NCBI GenBank assembly: GCA_035649395.1 | Contig: DASRJR010000339.1 | Span: 1-42,478, forward strand | DNA: 42,478 bases | Direction: 5' to 3' | From: Gp6-AA40 sp035649395 | Lineage (GTDB): Bacteria > Acidobacteriota > Vicinamibacteria > Vicinamibacterales > UBA2999 | Part shown: one piece after another, positions 1 through 7,968 of the stretch | Numbering within the stretch: position 1 is the first letter of the stretch | Layout: the number at the start of each line of letters is the position of its first letter | Position numbers and translations under genes: made by a program | Notes under the pieces: generated by a model | What the model was told of the DNA's origin: nothing | Databases searched by the model: none | The model's input: the letters and a program-made list of their open reading frames with translations, nothing else

Positions 1-1056
1 TACGATCTCCTCGTCCTGCCGCCGTCGTTCCCCTTCGGCGGCATGGAGAACCCACGGCTCACCTTTGCCACGCCGACGGTGATCGTCGGCGACAAGTCGC
101 TCGTGTCACTCGTTGCGCATGAACTGGCGCACTCGTGGTCCGGGAACCTGGTCACCAACGCAACCTGGAAAGACTTCTGGTTGAACGAGGGCTTCACCAC
201 CTATCTCGAGCGGCGCATCGTCGAAGTGCTCTACGGCGCGTCGTTCTCGCGGATGGAGGCGGCCATCGGCGTGCGCGATCTCGCGGAAGATCGCGCGGTC
301 GCCGAGCAACCCGGGGACAAGACGCTGCAGCCCGACATCGCCGGTCGCGATCCGGACGATGCCTTGTCGCGAGTGCCCTACGAACAGGGTGCGCTGTTCC
401 TGGTGTTCCTCGAGTCGAAGTTCGGACGCGACGCGTTCGACACATTCCTCCGTCGCTGGTTCGACGAGCACGCGTTCAAGAGCGCAACGACGCAGGAGTT
501 CCTGTCGTTCTTGAAGACGCACCTGCTGTCGACGAAGCCCGGCGCGGTCACCGATGCGCAGCTCGAGGAATGGCTGCACACGGAAGGCGTGCCCGCATTT
601 GCCGTGCTGCCCTCGTCCGATGCCTTCGCCAAGGTCGAGCAGGCGCGCGACGCGTGGCTCGGGGGTCAGCCGATCGGCCCGCTGGCAAAAACCGCCGCGA
701 CCTGGTCGACGCAGGAGTGGCTGCATTTCATCGACACGATGCCGCGGAAGATGGACGCCGCCCGCCTGACGGCGCTCGATCGCCAGTTCAAGCTGACCGA
801 ATCGCAGAACGCCGAGATCGCGCATGCGTGGTACCGTCTTGCGATTGCGAATCGCTATACCGCGGCGTATCCGGCGATGGAGCGCTACATGATTCGCATC
901 GGACGCCGGAAGCTGGTTGTGCCGCTGTACCGGGACCTCGCGTCCACTCCGGAAGGACGACCGCTCGCCACGGCGATCTACGAAAAAGCGCGCGGCGGCT
1001 ACCACGCGATGACGAGAGACGGCGTCGAAGCCGCGATGCGCCGCGCGGCGAGTTGA
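1..1056 (+). CDS. M1 family metallopeptidase (leukotriene A4 hydrolase-like aminopeptidase), C-terminal part
   Basis: Zinc aminopeptidase that removes N-terminal residues from peptides. The frame is open from the first base, so the N-terminal part lies outside the window and about 351 residues are visible. The GGMEN exopeptidase motif is at nt 40-54. The zinc site HELAH is at nt 118-132, followed 18 residues later by the third zinc ligand in NEGF (Glu at nt 187-189). VPYEQG fits the conserved substrate-binding tyrosine region. The helical C-terminal part (from about nt 540) resembles the C-terminal domain of leukotriene A4 hydrolase rather than that of PepN. The family is confident; substrate and cell location cannot be judged without the N-terminus. 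Confidence 0.93.
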   Translation, partial: YDLLVLPPSFPFGGMENPRLTFATPTVIVGDKSLVSLVAHELAHSWSGNLVTNATWKDFWLNEGFTTYLERRIVEVLYGASFSRMEAAIGVRDLAEDRAVAEQPGDKTLQPDIAGRDPDDALSRVPYEQGALFLVFLESKFGRDAFDTFLRRWFDEHAFKSATTQEFLSFLKTHLLSTKPGAVTDAQLEEWLHTEGVPAFAVLPSSDAFAKVEQARDAWLGGQPIGPLAKTAATWSTQEWLHFIDTMPRKMDAARLTALDRQFKLTESQNAEIAHAWYRLAIANRYTAAYPAMERYMIRIGRRKLVVPLYRDLASTPEGRPLATAIYEKARGGYHAMTRDGVEAAMRRAAS

Positions 1057-1062
1057 AGGACG

Positions 1063-1464
1063 TTATCGAAGCTCTTTCCGGACCACCAGCTTCAGTCCAC
1101 TCCAAACCTCATCGACGGCGCACACCTTGACGTCGACGAAGCCGAGCGGAAGCGCCACCTCGCGCACGGTGTCTTCGGTGATGTCTGTCGGGACCTTCGA
1201 CGACTTCTTCGGCCATGACACCCAGACCACCGCATCCGATGCGAGCGCATGCCGGTAGCGGGCGAGCGCGTGCGCCAGCTGCGCGCGCTTCGTGGCGAAG
1301 ATCTGCACGAGGTTGACGGCCTTCGAGAGCGTCGGAGTGAAACGCACGGACGATGGCGCATCGAGCTGCTTGCGATAACCGTCGGGCGCGCCCATCAGCA
1401 GCACGGTGAGACCGTCTTTGAGTCCGAGCTTCTTTGCGAGAGGAGTACCCGAGTAACCAGCCAC
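1063..1464 (-). CDS. DUF3052 family protein
   Basis: Small soluble protein of about 133 residues, converging on the aminopeptidase gene with a 6-bp gap. Its N-terminus reads VAGYSGTPLAKKLGLK, the usual opening of DUF3052 proteins, and the centre contains VVWVSWPKKSS, also typical of that family. No biochemical role is established for DUF3052. I chose the GTG at 1464 because family members normally begin just before AGYSGTPL. An in-frame ATG at 1482 would add six residues, and neither start has a clear Shine-Dalgarno sequence. Family assignment is good; start is uncertain. Confidence 0.8.
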   Translation of the reverse strand: MAGYSGTPLAKKLGLKDGLTVLLMGAPDGYRKQLDAPSSVRFTPTLSKAVNLVQIFATKRAQLAHALARYRHALASDAVVWVSWPKKSSKVPTDITEDTVREVALPLGFVDVKVCAVDEVWSGLKLVVRKELR

Positions 1465-1505
1465 GGGGTGCGATCGTAGCATCGGGGGTGTGGCGAGCTC
1501 TGCAC

Positions 1506-1568
1506 GCCGGGCCTCAAGAACAGGCCCGGCCTACACTGTCCACAGAGCAAGACCCGGCCTACACTGTC
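1506..1568 (-). repeat. GTAG-headed palindromic repeat, one full and one partial copy
   Basis: Read on the minus strand, GTAG (1531-1534) is followed by a 9-bp perfect stem: 1522-1530 pairs with 1506-1514 around a 7-nt loop. A second GTAG (1559-1562) begins a partial copy, giving a 16-bp direct repeat (1525-1540 and 1553-1568). It belongs to the same family as repeats near 4.4, 14.4, 16.4 and 38.4 kb. Confidence 0.7.
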
Positions 1569-1625
1569 ATGTTAGTGTTTGCGGCGCGACGCGATGTCGC
1601 GCGGCTAATACAGGAGCACGTATTC

Positions 1626-2831
1626 ATGGCTATGGGACGGATGACAGCATCCGCGGCGGCGCTGCTTGTCGCGGTAGCGATCGGTATCGCACTCGGCGAT
1701 CACGCTGTGGCCCAACAGGGTGGTGGTGGCGGCGGCTTCGGCGGACGCGGCCGTGGAACGGCGACGCCGACGTCGACGACTCCCCCATCGGGCGTCACGC
1801 CACTGAAGGTCGACCTCTTCACGACGAAGAACTTCTACCTGGATCGCGCCTCGTGGACCGACAAGCGCTACTCGCGCTGCAACACGCCGCGGCAGCTCAC
1901 CGACATGTGGGCGCGCGACAACCGCGTGGCGCACTGGGGCGACTGCAATCTCGATTACCCGATCGAGAAGATCGTCAGCCCGTATCCATACAAGACCGCG
2001 GGCGAGCACTACCAGGCGCTGATGGCGGAGGCCAAGAAGGCCGGCGGTCCGACTGTTCACACTCGGCAGACGCTACCCGAGTGGGACGGCTGGTATCAGC
2101 GGCGCGGGCGTGACGATCAGTGGATCTTCGGGCGCAATCTCCAGGCCGCGACGATGCTGTCGCTGCTGACGCCGGAGTACCAGACGCGCATGACGCAGAT
2201 GAACTACCACGAGGCGGTGAGCAACTCGCCGCAGTGGATGGCGTCGTTCTGCTATCCGGAAGGGCTGATGCGATGGTGGTCGGAAGCCGCCCACGGAGGT
2301 CCCATCGAGCTCATGATGACGACCAACCAGGTGCAGTTCCTGACCGGCATCGCCGACAACCTGCTACGGCGGGTGCTCGTCGGACGCGCACACGTGCAGA
2401 AGGTGCCGCAGTGGTACGGTGAGACGGTCGGATTCTGGAACGGCACGACGCTCGTGGCGTGGACCGCGAACGTGCAGGGGTGGACGCTCTCGCACTCGAT
2501 GTTCGAGTACAGCAACAAGCTGGAAGTGATCGAAATGTTCACGCCGAGCGCCGACGGCAAGATGCTCACGGTCGATTCGACCTTCTACGATCCGGAAGCA
2601 TTCACTCGCCCGCTCCACACGGTGACCCCATGGGAGCGCACCGCGGCGCCCAACGATCCGCAGCAGCGGTTCTCTTTCGTCGAGTGCCGCGTGCAGAGCA
2701 CGATCGTCAACGGCCCTGACGGCCGGCCCACCCAGACGACGTTCGTCGACGAAGGCTACATCGATTACTTCGGCCGGCCGTGGGCGCAGAACTGGGAGAA
2801 ACATTTCGAGAAGGGCTGGAAGAAGCCGTAA
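1626..2831 (+). CDS. Secreted protein of unknown function, partner of a DUF6152 gene
   Basis: A 401-residue exported protein. The start is fixed by CAGGAG 10 bases upstream and by a signal peptide (residues about 1-29, ending AVAQQ). A Gly/Arg-rich stretch (GGGGGGFGGRGRG) follows, then a conserved globular part with a CNTPRQLTDMW region and two Cys near residues 80 and 100. The second half shares a pattern with the protein at 5590-6417: a Cys/Pro segment, an RRV segment, WYGE...W(N/E)G(T/D)TLV, then DPEAFT and a Trp. The two are probably paralogues. A 7-bp stem (1584-1590/1596-1602) lies in the 5' region. The next gene, 20 bp downstream, encodes a DUF6152 protein, so the pair is likely one operon. 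Function unknown; envelope location inferred. Confidence 0.8.
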   Translation: MAMGRMTASAAALLVAVAIGIALGDHAVAQQGGGGGGFGGRGRGTATPTSTTPPSGVTPLKVDLFTTKNFYLDRASWTDKRYSRCNTPRQLTDMWARDNRVAHWGDCNLDYPIEKIVSPYPYKTAGEHYQALMAEAKKAGGPTVHTRQTLPEWDGWYQRRGRDDQWIFGRNLQAATMLSLLTPEYQTRMTQMNYHEAVSNSPQWMASFCYPEGLMRWWSEAAHGGPIELMMTTNQVQFLTGIADNLLRRVLVGRAHVQKVPQWYGETVGFWNGTTLVAWTANVQGWTLSHSMFEYSNKLEVIEMFTPSADGKMLTVDSTFYDPEAFTRPLHTVTPWERTAAPNDPQQRFSFVECRVQSTIVNGPDGRPTQTTFVDEGYIDYFGRPWAQNWEKHFEKGWKKP

Positions 2832-2851
2832 CGCGCAAGGAGCCACGCAAC

Positions 2852-3301
2852 ATGAGGACGATACGAACTGGAGGAATAGCGATTGCGATCGCCGTGTGGG
2901 TGTCGACACTGGCGCCGGCGGCGTCCGCGCATCATTCCTTCGCGATGTACAACATGGGCGTCACCAAGGTCATGACGGGCAAGCTGACGCGATTCATACC
3001 CGGCAGCAATCATGCGCAGCTGATCTTCGAAGTGCTCAACGCCGACGGCTCCCCGGTCATGGAGAAGGGCAAGCCGCTCGTGTGGGGGATGGAAACCGGC
3101 TCGGCCGCCGCGATGGCACGAAGCGGCGTCACTGTCGAGTCGTTTCCGCCCGGCACGATCATGACCGTGACGCTGCATCCGTTGCGCGACGGCCGGCCGA
3201 TGGGCGCGGTGGGCGGCCCGATCGTGTCGTGCGGCATGACCATGCCATCAGGAGGGTGTAACGAGAAGACCGGAAAGCTGATGACGGCGCCAGCGAACTA
3301 G
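2852..3301 (+). CDS. DUF6152 family exported protein
   Basis: A 149-residue exported protein. AAGGAG at 2836-2841 precedes the ATG. A signal peptide ends in PAASA, and the mature protein begins HHSFAMY, the hallmark of DUF6152. The fold is predicted to be a small beta-rich domain (VTGKLTRF...HAQLIFEV). Two Cys close to the C-terminus (SCGMTMPSGGC) could form a disulfide. It follows the 1626-2831 gene by 20 bp and is followed by a strong terminator, so it probably ends a two-gene unit. A second DUF6152 gene lies at 5180. No function is established for the family; periplasmic location is inferred from the signal peptide. Confidence 0.85.
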   Translation: MRTIRTGGIAIAIAVWVSTLAPAASAHHSFAMYNMGVTKVMTGKLTRFIPGSNHAQLIFEVLNADGSPVMEKGKPLVWGMETGSAAAMARSGVTVESFPPGTIMTVTLHPLRDGRPMGAVGGPIVSCGMTMPSGGCNEKTGKLMTAPAN

Positions 3302-3325
3302 CGCCTGCGCACGAGCTCCAAAGAG

Positions 3326-3365
3326 AAACGCCCGACCTGAGGCGGATGCCTCGCGTCGGGCGTTT
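3326..3365 (+). terminator. Hairpin terminator after the first DUF6152 unit
   Basis: An 11-bp stem (3326-3336 with 3355-3365) reads AAACGCCCGAC / GTCGGGCGTTT. The A-run at the 5' side and T-run at the 3' side suit a bidirectional intrinsic terminator. It begins 25 bp after the stop codon. Confidence 0.75.
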
Positions 3366-3707
3366 GCGTGTCGAACACGCATTCTGGCAGGAGCCAGAAT
3401 AACTGACGTACGAATCTTCTATTGTGAATCGTCAGTGCGCGCGCCGTGGGAGACCGTGATCAGCGATCGACCCAGCGACGCGCCCCATCAGCCCGGCGGT
3501 TCCTCCATGCGAACCTCCACGTCACGAGTGATGTGGCTATCCGTACGAATACGCCCGTCGGCGCGCGCTGTCAAGGCCGGAAAGTCGACAGCGCGCGCAC
3601 GCGGAAAACTGGAAGAAGTGGACAAGTGGAAGAAGAGAAGTACATGAATTCATAAGTGAGATAAAGTGCGCTCGAGGCTTCTTCCACTTTCACTCAAGGA
3701 GCGATGG
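3366..3707. other. Intergenic region with several hairpins, no convincing gene
   Basis: A 342-bp gap with no convincing coding sequence. After the terminator come a 6-bp stem (3366-3371/3375-3380) and an 8-bp stem ATTCTGGC/GCCAGAAT (3381-3388/3393-3400) with an AGGA loop. CTGACG/CGTCAG (3403-3408/3429-3434) follows. The rest is plain sequence until the inverted repeat just before the next gene. Short open frames at about 3435-3655 have no recognisable start signal or family. Confidence 0.5.
3624..3689. repeat. 12-bp inverted repeat upstream of the PEBP gene
   Basis: AAGTGGAAGAAG at 3624-3635 is perfectly complementary to CTTCTTCCACTT at 3678-3689, with a 42-nt loop. The right arm ends six bases before the AAGGAG ribosome site of the next gene, so the structure could form in its 5' untranslated region. 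Confidence 0.6.
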
Positions 3708-4316
3708 ATGCGTAGCAGATGGTTCTTGTCGATCGTGGCGCTCGTCGTGTGCACGACGCTCGGCGCCAGCATGTCAGCGCAGCAGCAGGAGCAGCGCGGC
3801 GGCGGCGCAGGTCGCGGCGGCGGACGTGGATTCAACCTGCCACCGCTGCTGATGCAGACCGACGCGTTCCCCGATGGCGGCATCGTTCCCGCGAAGTACA
3901 CCGGTCGCGGTGGTGTGCAGCCCGGCTTCAAGTTCAGCGGTGCGCCGGAGGGCACTGTGAGCTACGCGATGATCTTTCACGATATCGACGTGGCGTTGAT
4001 GAATGGCACCGGCGACGTGCTGCACTGGATCGCGTGGAACATTCCGGCGTCGGCCGGCGGCATTCCGGAAGGCAAGCTGCCTGAAGGCTCGGTGCAGGGC
4101 AACAACATCGCCGGACAAGCGGCGTACTTCGGGCCCGGCGCACCTCCAGGCCCGCGGTATCACCATTACGTCTTCGAGCTCTACGCGCTCAACGCAAATC
4201 TCGATCTGCCCGCGACGGCCAGCCGTGACGATCTATTGAAAGCCATGGCCGGAAAGATCGTCGCGAAGTCGGCATACGTCGGCCGCTTTCGCGGCGAAGC
4301 CGCCCCCGCGAAGTAG
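3708..4316 (+). CDS. Exported YbhB/YbcL-type (PEBP / Raf kinase inhibitor-like) protein
   Basis: A 202-residue protein of the phosphatidylethanolamine-binding protein superfamily. AAGGAG at 3696-3701 sets the start at 3708. A signal peptide (MRSRWFLSIVALVVC...SMSAQQ) is followed by a Gly/Arg-rich linker. The YbhB/YbcL fold follows: FPDGGIVPAKYTGRGG, YAMIFHDIDV (the D-x-D anion-site region), VLHWIAWNIPA and GPGAPPGPRYHHYVFELYAL, the last two being the strongest family signatures. Bacterial members bind small ligands, but physiological roles are mostly unknown. It appears monocistronic, between hairpin-rich gaps. Family confident; ligand unknown. Confidence 0.92.
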   Translation: MRSRWFLSIVALVVCTTLGASMSAQQQEQRGGGAGRGGGRGFNLPPLLMQTDAFPDGGIVPAKYTGRGGVQPGFKFSGAPEGTVSYAMIFHDIDVALMNGTGDVLHWIAWNIPASAGGIPEGKLPEGSVQGNNIAGQAAYFGPGAPPGPRYHHYVFELYALNANLDLPATASRDDLLKAMAGKIVAKSAYVGRFRGEAAPAK

Positions 4317-4337
4317 GCAATTCTCAACGTTCATTCC

Positions 4338-4406
4338 GGCGGGTCCAAAAGACCCGCCTCTACGACGTTCGCTAACAGGCGTTGTAGAGACGGGTCTTCA
4401 GACCCG
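4338..4406. repeat. Inverted pair of GTAG-headed palindromes
   Basis: Two copies face each other. The minus-strand copy has GTAG at 4360-4363 and a stem of 8 bp (4338-4345/4351-4358). The plus-strand copy has GTAG at 4384-4387 and a stem of 7 bp (CGGGTCT/AGACCCG, 4391-4397/4400-4406). The two copies are also complementary to each other, so the whole block can form one long hairpin behind the PEBP gene. Confidence 0.75.
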
Positions 4407-4483
4407 CCGATGCCCGAACCTTCTGGCAGTTCCGGTGTCTTAGTTTCTAGCCCCGCCGGCGAGGCTTCCTTCGAAGGAGGCCT

Positions 4484-5131
4484 ATGCGGAAGTACACGTT
4501 CGCGTTCTCCGTCTTCGCCCATGCCGCCGCCATCGCGTGGGTGATCATCGCTCCAGCTCTCGCCACCGACACCCTGCCGGAACCACTGCGCACGACGTCG
4601 TTCATCATCATCCGACCTGTGCTGCCCGATCCGATCCCGGTGAGGCCAGCGCAAACGGCGACCGCTCCGACACAGAATCCAATTCCACTCGAGCCGCCCG
4701 ATGGCATCCAGCCCGAACCTGCTGTCGAACCGATCGATCAAGCCAGCCTCGCCGTTCCCGGGCCGCCAATGACCGGGGTGTTCGGCGAACCTGTCGTCGG
4801 TGGAGAGCCGTTGCCGCCGCCACTTCCGCCGCGGCCGAAGGACCCAATGCCGGTCGGGGGCCTGATTCTGCCGCCAAAGAAGATCGTTCACGTGGCGCCG
4901 ATCTATCCGCCAATTGCGTTGGCGGCCGGCAAACCGGGGATGGTCATTCTGCAGGCCGTGATCAGCGAGGACGGCAGCGTTCGCGAAGTCAAAGTCCTCC
5001 GGTCCGATCCGCTGTTCGATCAAGCGGCAATGGACGCGGTCAAACAGTGGCGGTTTACGACGCCGATGCTCAACGGGCAGCCGATTCCGGTGGTGATGAC
5101 GGTCACGGTCGGGTTCACGCTGAACCGGTAG
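4484..5131 (+). CDS. TonB family protein (energy transducer)
   Basis: A 215-residue protein predicted to span the inner membrane once and pass proton-motive energy to outer-membrane receptors. GAAGGAGG at 4474-4481 gives an excellent ribosome site. Residues about 5-28 form the N-terminal anchor. Residues about 45-125 are Pro-rich and would cross the periplasm. Residues about 125-213 form a TonB C-terminal domain: PIYPPIALAAGKPGMVILQAVI, then EDGSVREVKVLRSDP, AAMDAVKQWRF and the closing VTVGFTLNR. No exbB/exbD are nearby. The receptor at 7969-10680 is a plausible but unproven partner. Many Acidobacteriota carry several TonB-like proteins. Confidence 0.9.
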   Translation: MRKYTFAFSVFAHAAAIAWVIIAPALATDTLPEPLRTTSFIIIRPVLPDPIPVRPAQTATAPTQNPIPLEPPDGIQPEPAVEPIDQASLAVPGPPMTGVFGEPVVGGEPLPPPLPPRPKDPMPVGGLILPPKKIVHVAPIYPPIALAAGKPGMVILQAVISEDGSVREVKVLRSDPLFDQAAMDAVKQWRFTTPMLNGQPIPVVMTVTVGFTLNR

Positions 5132-5179
5132 CGTCACGGCTCGGGGAAATCGGTACAATGCGCGCCAGGAGACACGCTC

Positions 5180-5578
5180 ATGACATCGCTGCTGCGTGCG
5201 ACGACCCTCGCGCTGCTGCTCGCGACGGGACCGGCGCTCCTGGCGCATCACTCGTTCGCCGCGGAGTACGACGACAAGGCGCCGGTCAAGGTGACCGGCA
5301 CGGTGACGAAGGTCGAGTGGACCAACCCGCACATCTGGTTCTTCGTCGACGTGAAGGACGATCAGGGGCGCGTCACGAACTGGGCATTCTCGGCTGGTCC
5401 GCCCGGCGTGCTGCAGCGGCGCGGCATCTCGAAGAACGTCCTCAAGGCCGGCGACGTCGTCGTCGTCGAAGGGTTTCGCGCCCGCGACGGATCGAACAAC
5501 GCGTCGGGCGGGCGCGTGACGTTCCCTGACGGACGAAGCGTCTTTACCGCGTCAAACGAGGATCGCGCTCCGCGCTAA
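5180..5578 (+). CDS. DUF6152 family exported protein
   Basis: A 132-residue exported protein with a signal peptide ending in PALLA and a mature start HHSFAAEYDD, the DUF6152 signature. VTGTVTKVEWTNPHIWFFVDV is the core family motif, more canonical than in the copy at 2852. GVLQRRGISKNVLKAGDVVVVEGF resembles the usual closing strands of this OB-like domain (fold inferred). AGGAG lies 8 bases before the ATG. The next gene starts 11 bp later with its own strong ribosome site, so the two are surely co-transcribed. Function unestablished. Confidence 0.9.
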   Translation: MTSLLRATTLALLLATGPALLAHHSFAAEYDDKAPVKVTGTVTKVEWTNPHIWFFVDVKDDQGRVTNWAFSAGPPGVLQRRGISKNVLKAGDVVVVEGFRARDGSNNASGGRVTFPDGRSVFTASNEDRAPR

Positions 5579-5589
5579 AGGAGGACGCC

Positions 5590-6417
5590 GTGCGTTACAT
5601 CCAACCCCGCATCGACGTCCGCGCTCGCGTCGCGTTCGTCGCGGCCTGCCTGGCGATGCTCGCGGTCGCGTCCGTGGTGGTGACACCGCTCACCAGCGCG
5701 CAGTCAGCGAGTACGCAGAAGGCGGCGGCCACTGGTCAGATTCCCAGAACTCCCGACGGCAAGCCGGACTTCAGCGGGATGTGGGACAACCCGAAAGAGC
5801 CCGGCGCGCGCGGAGCTGCGACCGTGTTCGACAAGAACAAGATGGCGCCGTTCGTTCCCGGTGGCGAGGCCCTTTTCTTCGAGCCGCGCACCGGCGACCC
5901 GCGTCACGACGAGCCGCGCGCGTTCTGCATGCCGTCGGGTTTTCCATCGGCGTTTCTCGGCCCGTACCCGGTCCAGTTCATTCAGACGCCGCAGCACCTG
6001 GTGATGTCGACCGAGTTCATGAACGTGACGCGCATCATTCCGCTCGACGGGCGGCCTCACAAGACCGACATCGAGCCGACGTTCTACGGCGAGCCGATCG
6101 GCCGCTGGGAAGGCGACACGCTCGTGATCGATGCGAGGAACTACAAACGGTGGTCGCTGGACGACTACTACTACCAGAACCCCAAGGAATACCGGATGCA
6201 CAGCGACGCGTTCCACACCATCGAACGGCTGCGGCGCGTCGACGCCGACACGATCTCCTACGAGTTCACCGTCGACGATCCCAAGATCTTCACCAAGCCG
6301 TGGTCGGTGCAATGGGTGATGAAGCGTCACCCCGAGTGGGACAAGACGGGGCTCTACGAGATGGTCTGCAACGAGAACAATCGCTGCGAAGGGGGTAAGT
6401 GTCGAGAGTCGAAGTGA
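5590..6417 (+). CDS. Secreted protein of unknown function, DUF6152 partner
   Basis: A 275-residue exported protein starting at GTG 5590, seven bases after AAAGGAGG (5576-5583). A signal peptide or anchor covers residues about 12-38. The mature part opens with TPDGKPDFSGMWDNP, a motif seen in many secreted acidobacterial proteins. Later come FCMPSGFP, RRV-like and FYGEPIGRWEGDTLVIDARNY, then YEFTVDDPKIFTKPW. Two closing Cys (CNENNRCEGGKC) are present. The order of motifs matches the 1626-2831 protein, suggesting homology. Together with the 5180 gene it forms the second DUF6152 module in the window, with gene order reversed. No catalytic motif is recognised. Confidence 0.85.
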   Translation: MRYIQPRIDVRARVAFVAACLAMLAVASVVVTPLTSAQSASTQKAAATGQIPRTPDGKPDFSGMWDNPKEPGARGAATVFDKNKMAPFVPGGEALFFEPRTGDPRHDEPRAFCMPSGFPSAFLGPYPVQFIQTPQHLVMSTEFMNVTRIIPLDGRPHKTDIEPTFYGEPIGRWEGDTLVIDARNYKRWSLDDYYYQNPKEYRMHSDAFHTIERLRRVDADTISYEFTVDDPKIFTKPWSVQWVMKRHPEWDKTGLYEMVCNENNRCEGGKCRESK

Positions 6418-6427
6418 CTCGCGACGT

Positions 6428-6883
6428 TCACGTCGCGCGACGCCTCCGCCGATCGCGCGCGGCGAGCGGTCGAAGCGGCAAATCCTCGCCGACCATCAGC
6501 AGCGGCTCGGTCGGACGATTCATGTCATACAGCTGCCCATCGCGCGCGCGGGCATACAGCTGATCCCCGCTGATGAACAGCGCCATCGGCCCATCCTCGC
6601 CGATCGCTTCATACAGGCGGATGCCGAACACATCGCGCAGCGACGAGAGCAGACGCCGGATCTGCGGAATCGAGAAGCCGCGGTGCCGCAGCTCGGCGAG
6701 CACCTGCAGCTCGAGGACGTCGATCGGCGTGTATCGACGCTCGGTGAAGCCACCGGCTTCGGTGCGTCGAGAGGCCACCGCGGGCGCAAACAGACGACGG
6801 GCGTCCCACCACTGCAGTTGGCGGGCGGTCAGCCCGGTCATCACGGCGACCTCGCGCGATGAGTAGAGTTTCTTGAGTCTCAC
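6428..6883 (-). CDS. MerR family transcriptional regulator
   Basis: A 151-residue regulator. Residues about 6-75 are a MerR winged helix: YSSREVAVMTGLTARQLQWWDARRLFAP, an R-Y-T-P-I-D-V helix, and LRHRGFSIPQIRRLL. The C-terminal 70 residues (LYEAIGEDGPMALFISGDQLYARARDGQLYD) form a short, Cys-free domain, so a metal or thiol sensor is unlikely. It starts at GTG 6883, and its GTGA overlaps the stop of the glycine oxidase gene, so it is the last gene of a receptor-oxidase-regulator operon. It may regulate that operon, but no MerR-type spaced promoter was identified. Confidence 0.88.
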   Translation of the reverse strand: MRLKKLYSSREVAVMTGLTARQLQWWDARRLFAPAVASRRTEAGGFTERRYTPIDVLELQVLAELRHRGFSIPQIRRLLSSLRDVFGIRLYEAIGEDGPMALFISGDQLYARARDGQLYDMNRPTEPLLMVGEDLPLRPLAARDRRRRRAT

Positions 6884-7959
6884 AGGCCGAGCCTGGCGGG
6901 ACGCACCATCGCGAGCTCCTCGCGCTCGCGCCCGTCGAGCACGAGATCGGCGACCAGGCTGGCCGTCAAGGGCGCCAGCAGGATGCCGTTGCGATACAGC
7001 CCGGTCGCGTGAAACACGTGCGGCATTGTCGACGAACGGCCGATCGCCGGCAACTCGTCCTCGGTCTTCGGGCGCAACCCGACGCGCACTTCCTTGAAGC
7101 CCGCACGATCGAGTGACGGCACCATGTGCACGGCCGCCGTCAACAACGACCGCACACCCTCGACCGTGGCTCGCTCGTCGAAACCGACATCCTCGACCGT
7201 CGCGCCAACGAGCACGGTCCGATCACGCCACGGTACGACGTAACAGTCGGGTCCCCACAACACGTGTGCGGCGATCGCTTCGTCCACACGCAGGTGCAGC
7301 AACTGTCCGCGAATTGGTTTGACCGGCCCGGGCTGCTCGGCGACCGGCCAGCTGCCCGATGCCACGACGACCGCATCGGCGTCGATCCGGTCGCCGGCGA
7401 TGAAGACGGCGGCACCGCCTGCACCGCCCTCGACCCGATCGGCATGCGCCGTCGCGAAGACGGCGCCTCGATGCCGGGCGGCTTGCGCGAGTGCCGCGAT
7501 CAGCTGCTCGGCGCTGACATAGCCTTGGGTCGGCAGCCGCAGCGCTGTCATCACCGATGTCGAAAGCGCCGGCTCGACCTCGCGCGCCGCGTCGCCGTCG
7601 AGCAGCGCGTGAGCCACGCCCGTCGAAGCGAACCGGCGGGCGTTCTGCTCGAGCTCGGCCGATTGCTGCGGCGTGAACGCCACCTGCACCGTGCCATTGC
7701 GGGCGTAATCGACATCGAGACCCGAATCGTCCCGCACGCGTCGGATGAAGTCGTCGTAGGCGGCGAGGCTGCACGACGTGAGGTGGAGCAGCTCGGGGTT
7801 ATGTCCTTCGACGGCGGGGGCCAGAATGCCGGCCGAAGCGAACGTCGCTCCGCGACCAGGAGCGCGGCCGTCGAGCACGTGCACCTGTGCACCACGGCGC
7901 GCCAGCTCGTACGCGATCGCGCAGCCGGCGATCCCGGCGCCAACAACGATGACTTTCAC
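6880..7959 (-). CDS. thiO: Glycine oxidase ThiO-like FAD-dependent amine oxidase
   Basis: A 359-residue DAO-family flavoenzyme. In the thiamine pathway ThiO oxidises glycine to iminoglycine for thiazole synthesis. The N-terminus has the dinucleotide-binding motif GAGIAG (residues 7-12) with the ribose-binding acid at VHVLD. GATFASAGILAP and the closing GLYRNGILLAPLTASLVADLV are typical of ThiO. LRVGLRPKTEDELPAIG is the substrate/FAD region. No other thiamine gene is in the window. The gene lies 9 bp after the TonB-dependent receptor and overlaps merR by 4 bp, an unusual setting, so another amino-acid or sarcosine-like substrate is possible. Confidence 0.85.
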   Translation of the reverse strand: MKVIVVGAGIAGCAIAYELARRGAQVHVLDGRAPGRGATFASAGILAPAVEGHNPELLHLTSCSLAAYDDFIRRVRDDSGLDVDYARNGTVQVAFTPQQSAELEQNARRFASTGVAHALLDGDAAREVEPALSTSVMTALRLPTQGYVSAEQLIAALAQAARHRGAVFATAHADRVEGGAGGAAVFIAGDRIDADAVVVASGSWPVAEQPGPVKPIRGQLLHLRVDEAIAAHVLWGPDCYVVPWRDRTVLVGATVEDVGFDERATVEGVRSLLTAAVHMVPSLDRAGFKEVRVGLRPKTEDELPAIGRSSTMPHVFHATGLYRNGILLAPLTASLVADLVLDGREREELAMVRPARLGL

Positions 7960-7968
7960 AAGGTGATT

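Noticed and set aside
1434..1625. Upstream extension of the 1626 gene
   Set aside because: The longer frame runs through GTAG palindromes, loses the signal peptide and ignores the CAGGAG site before 1626.
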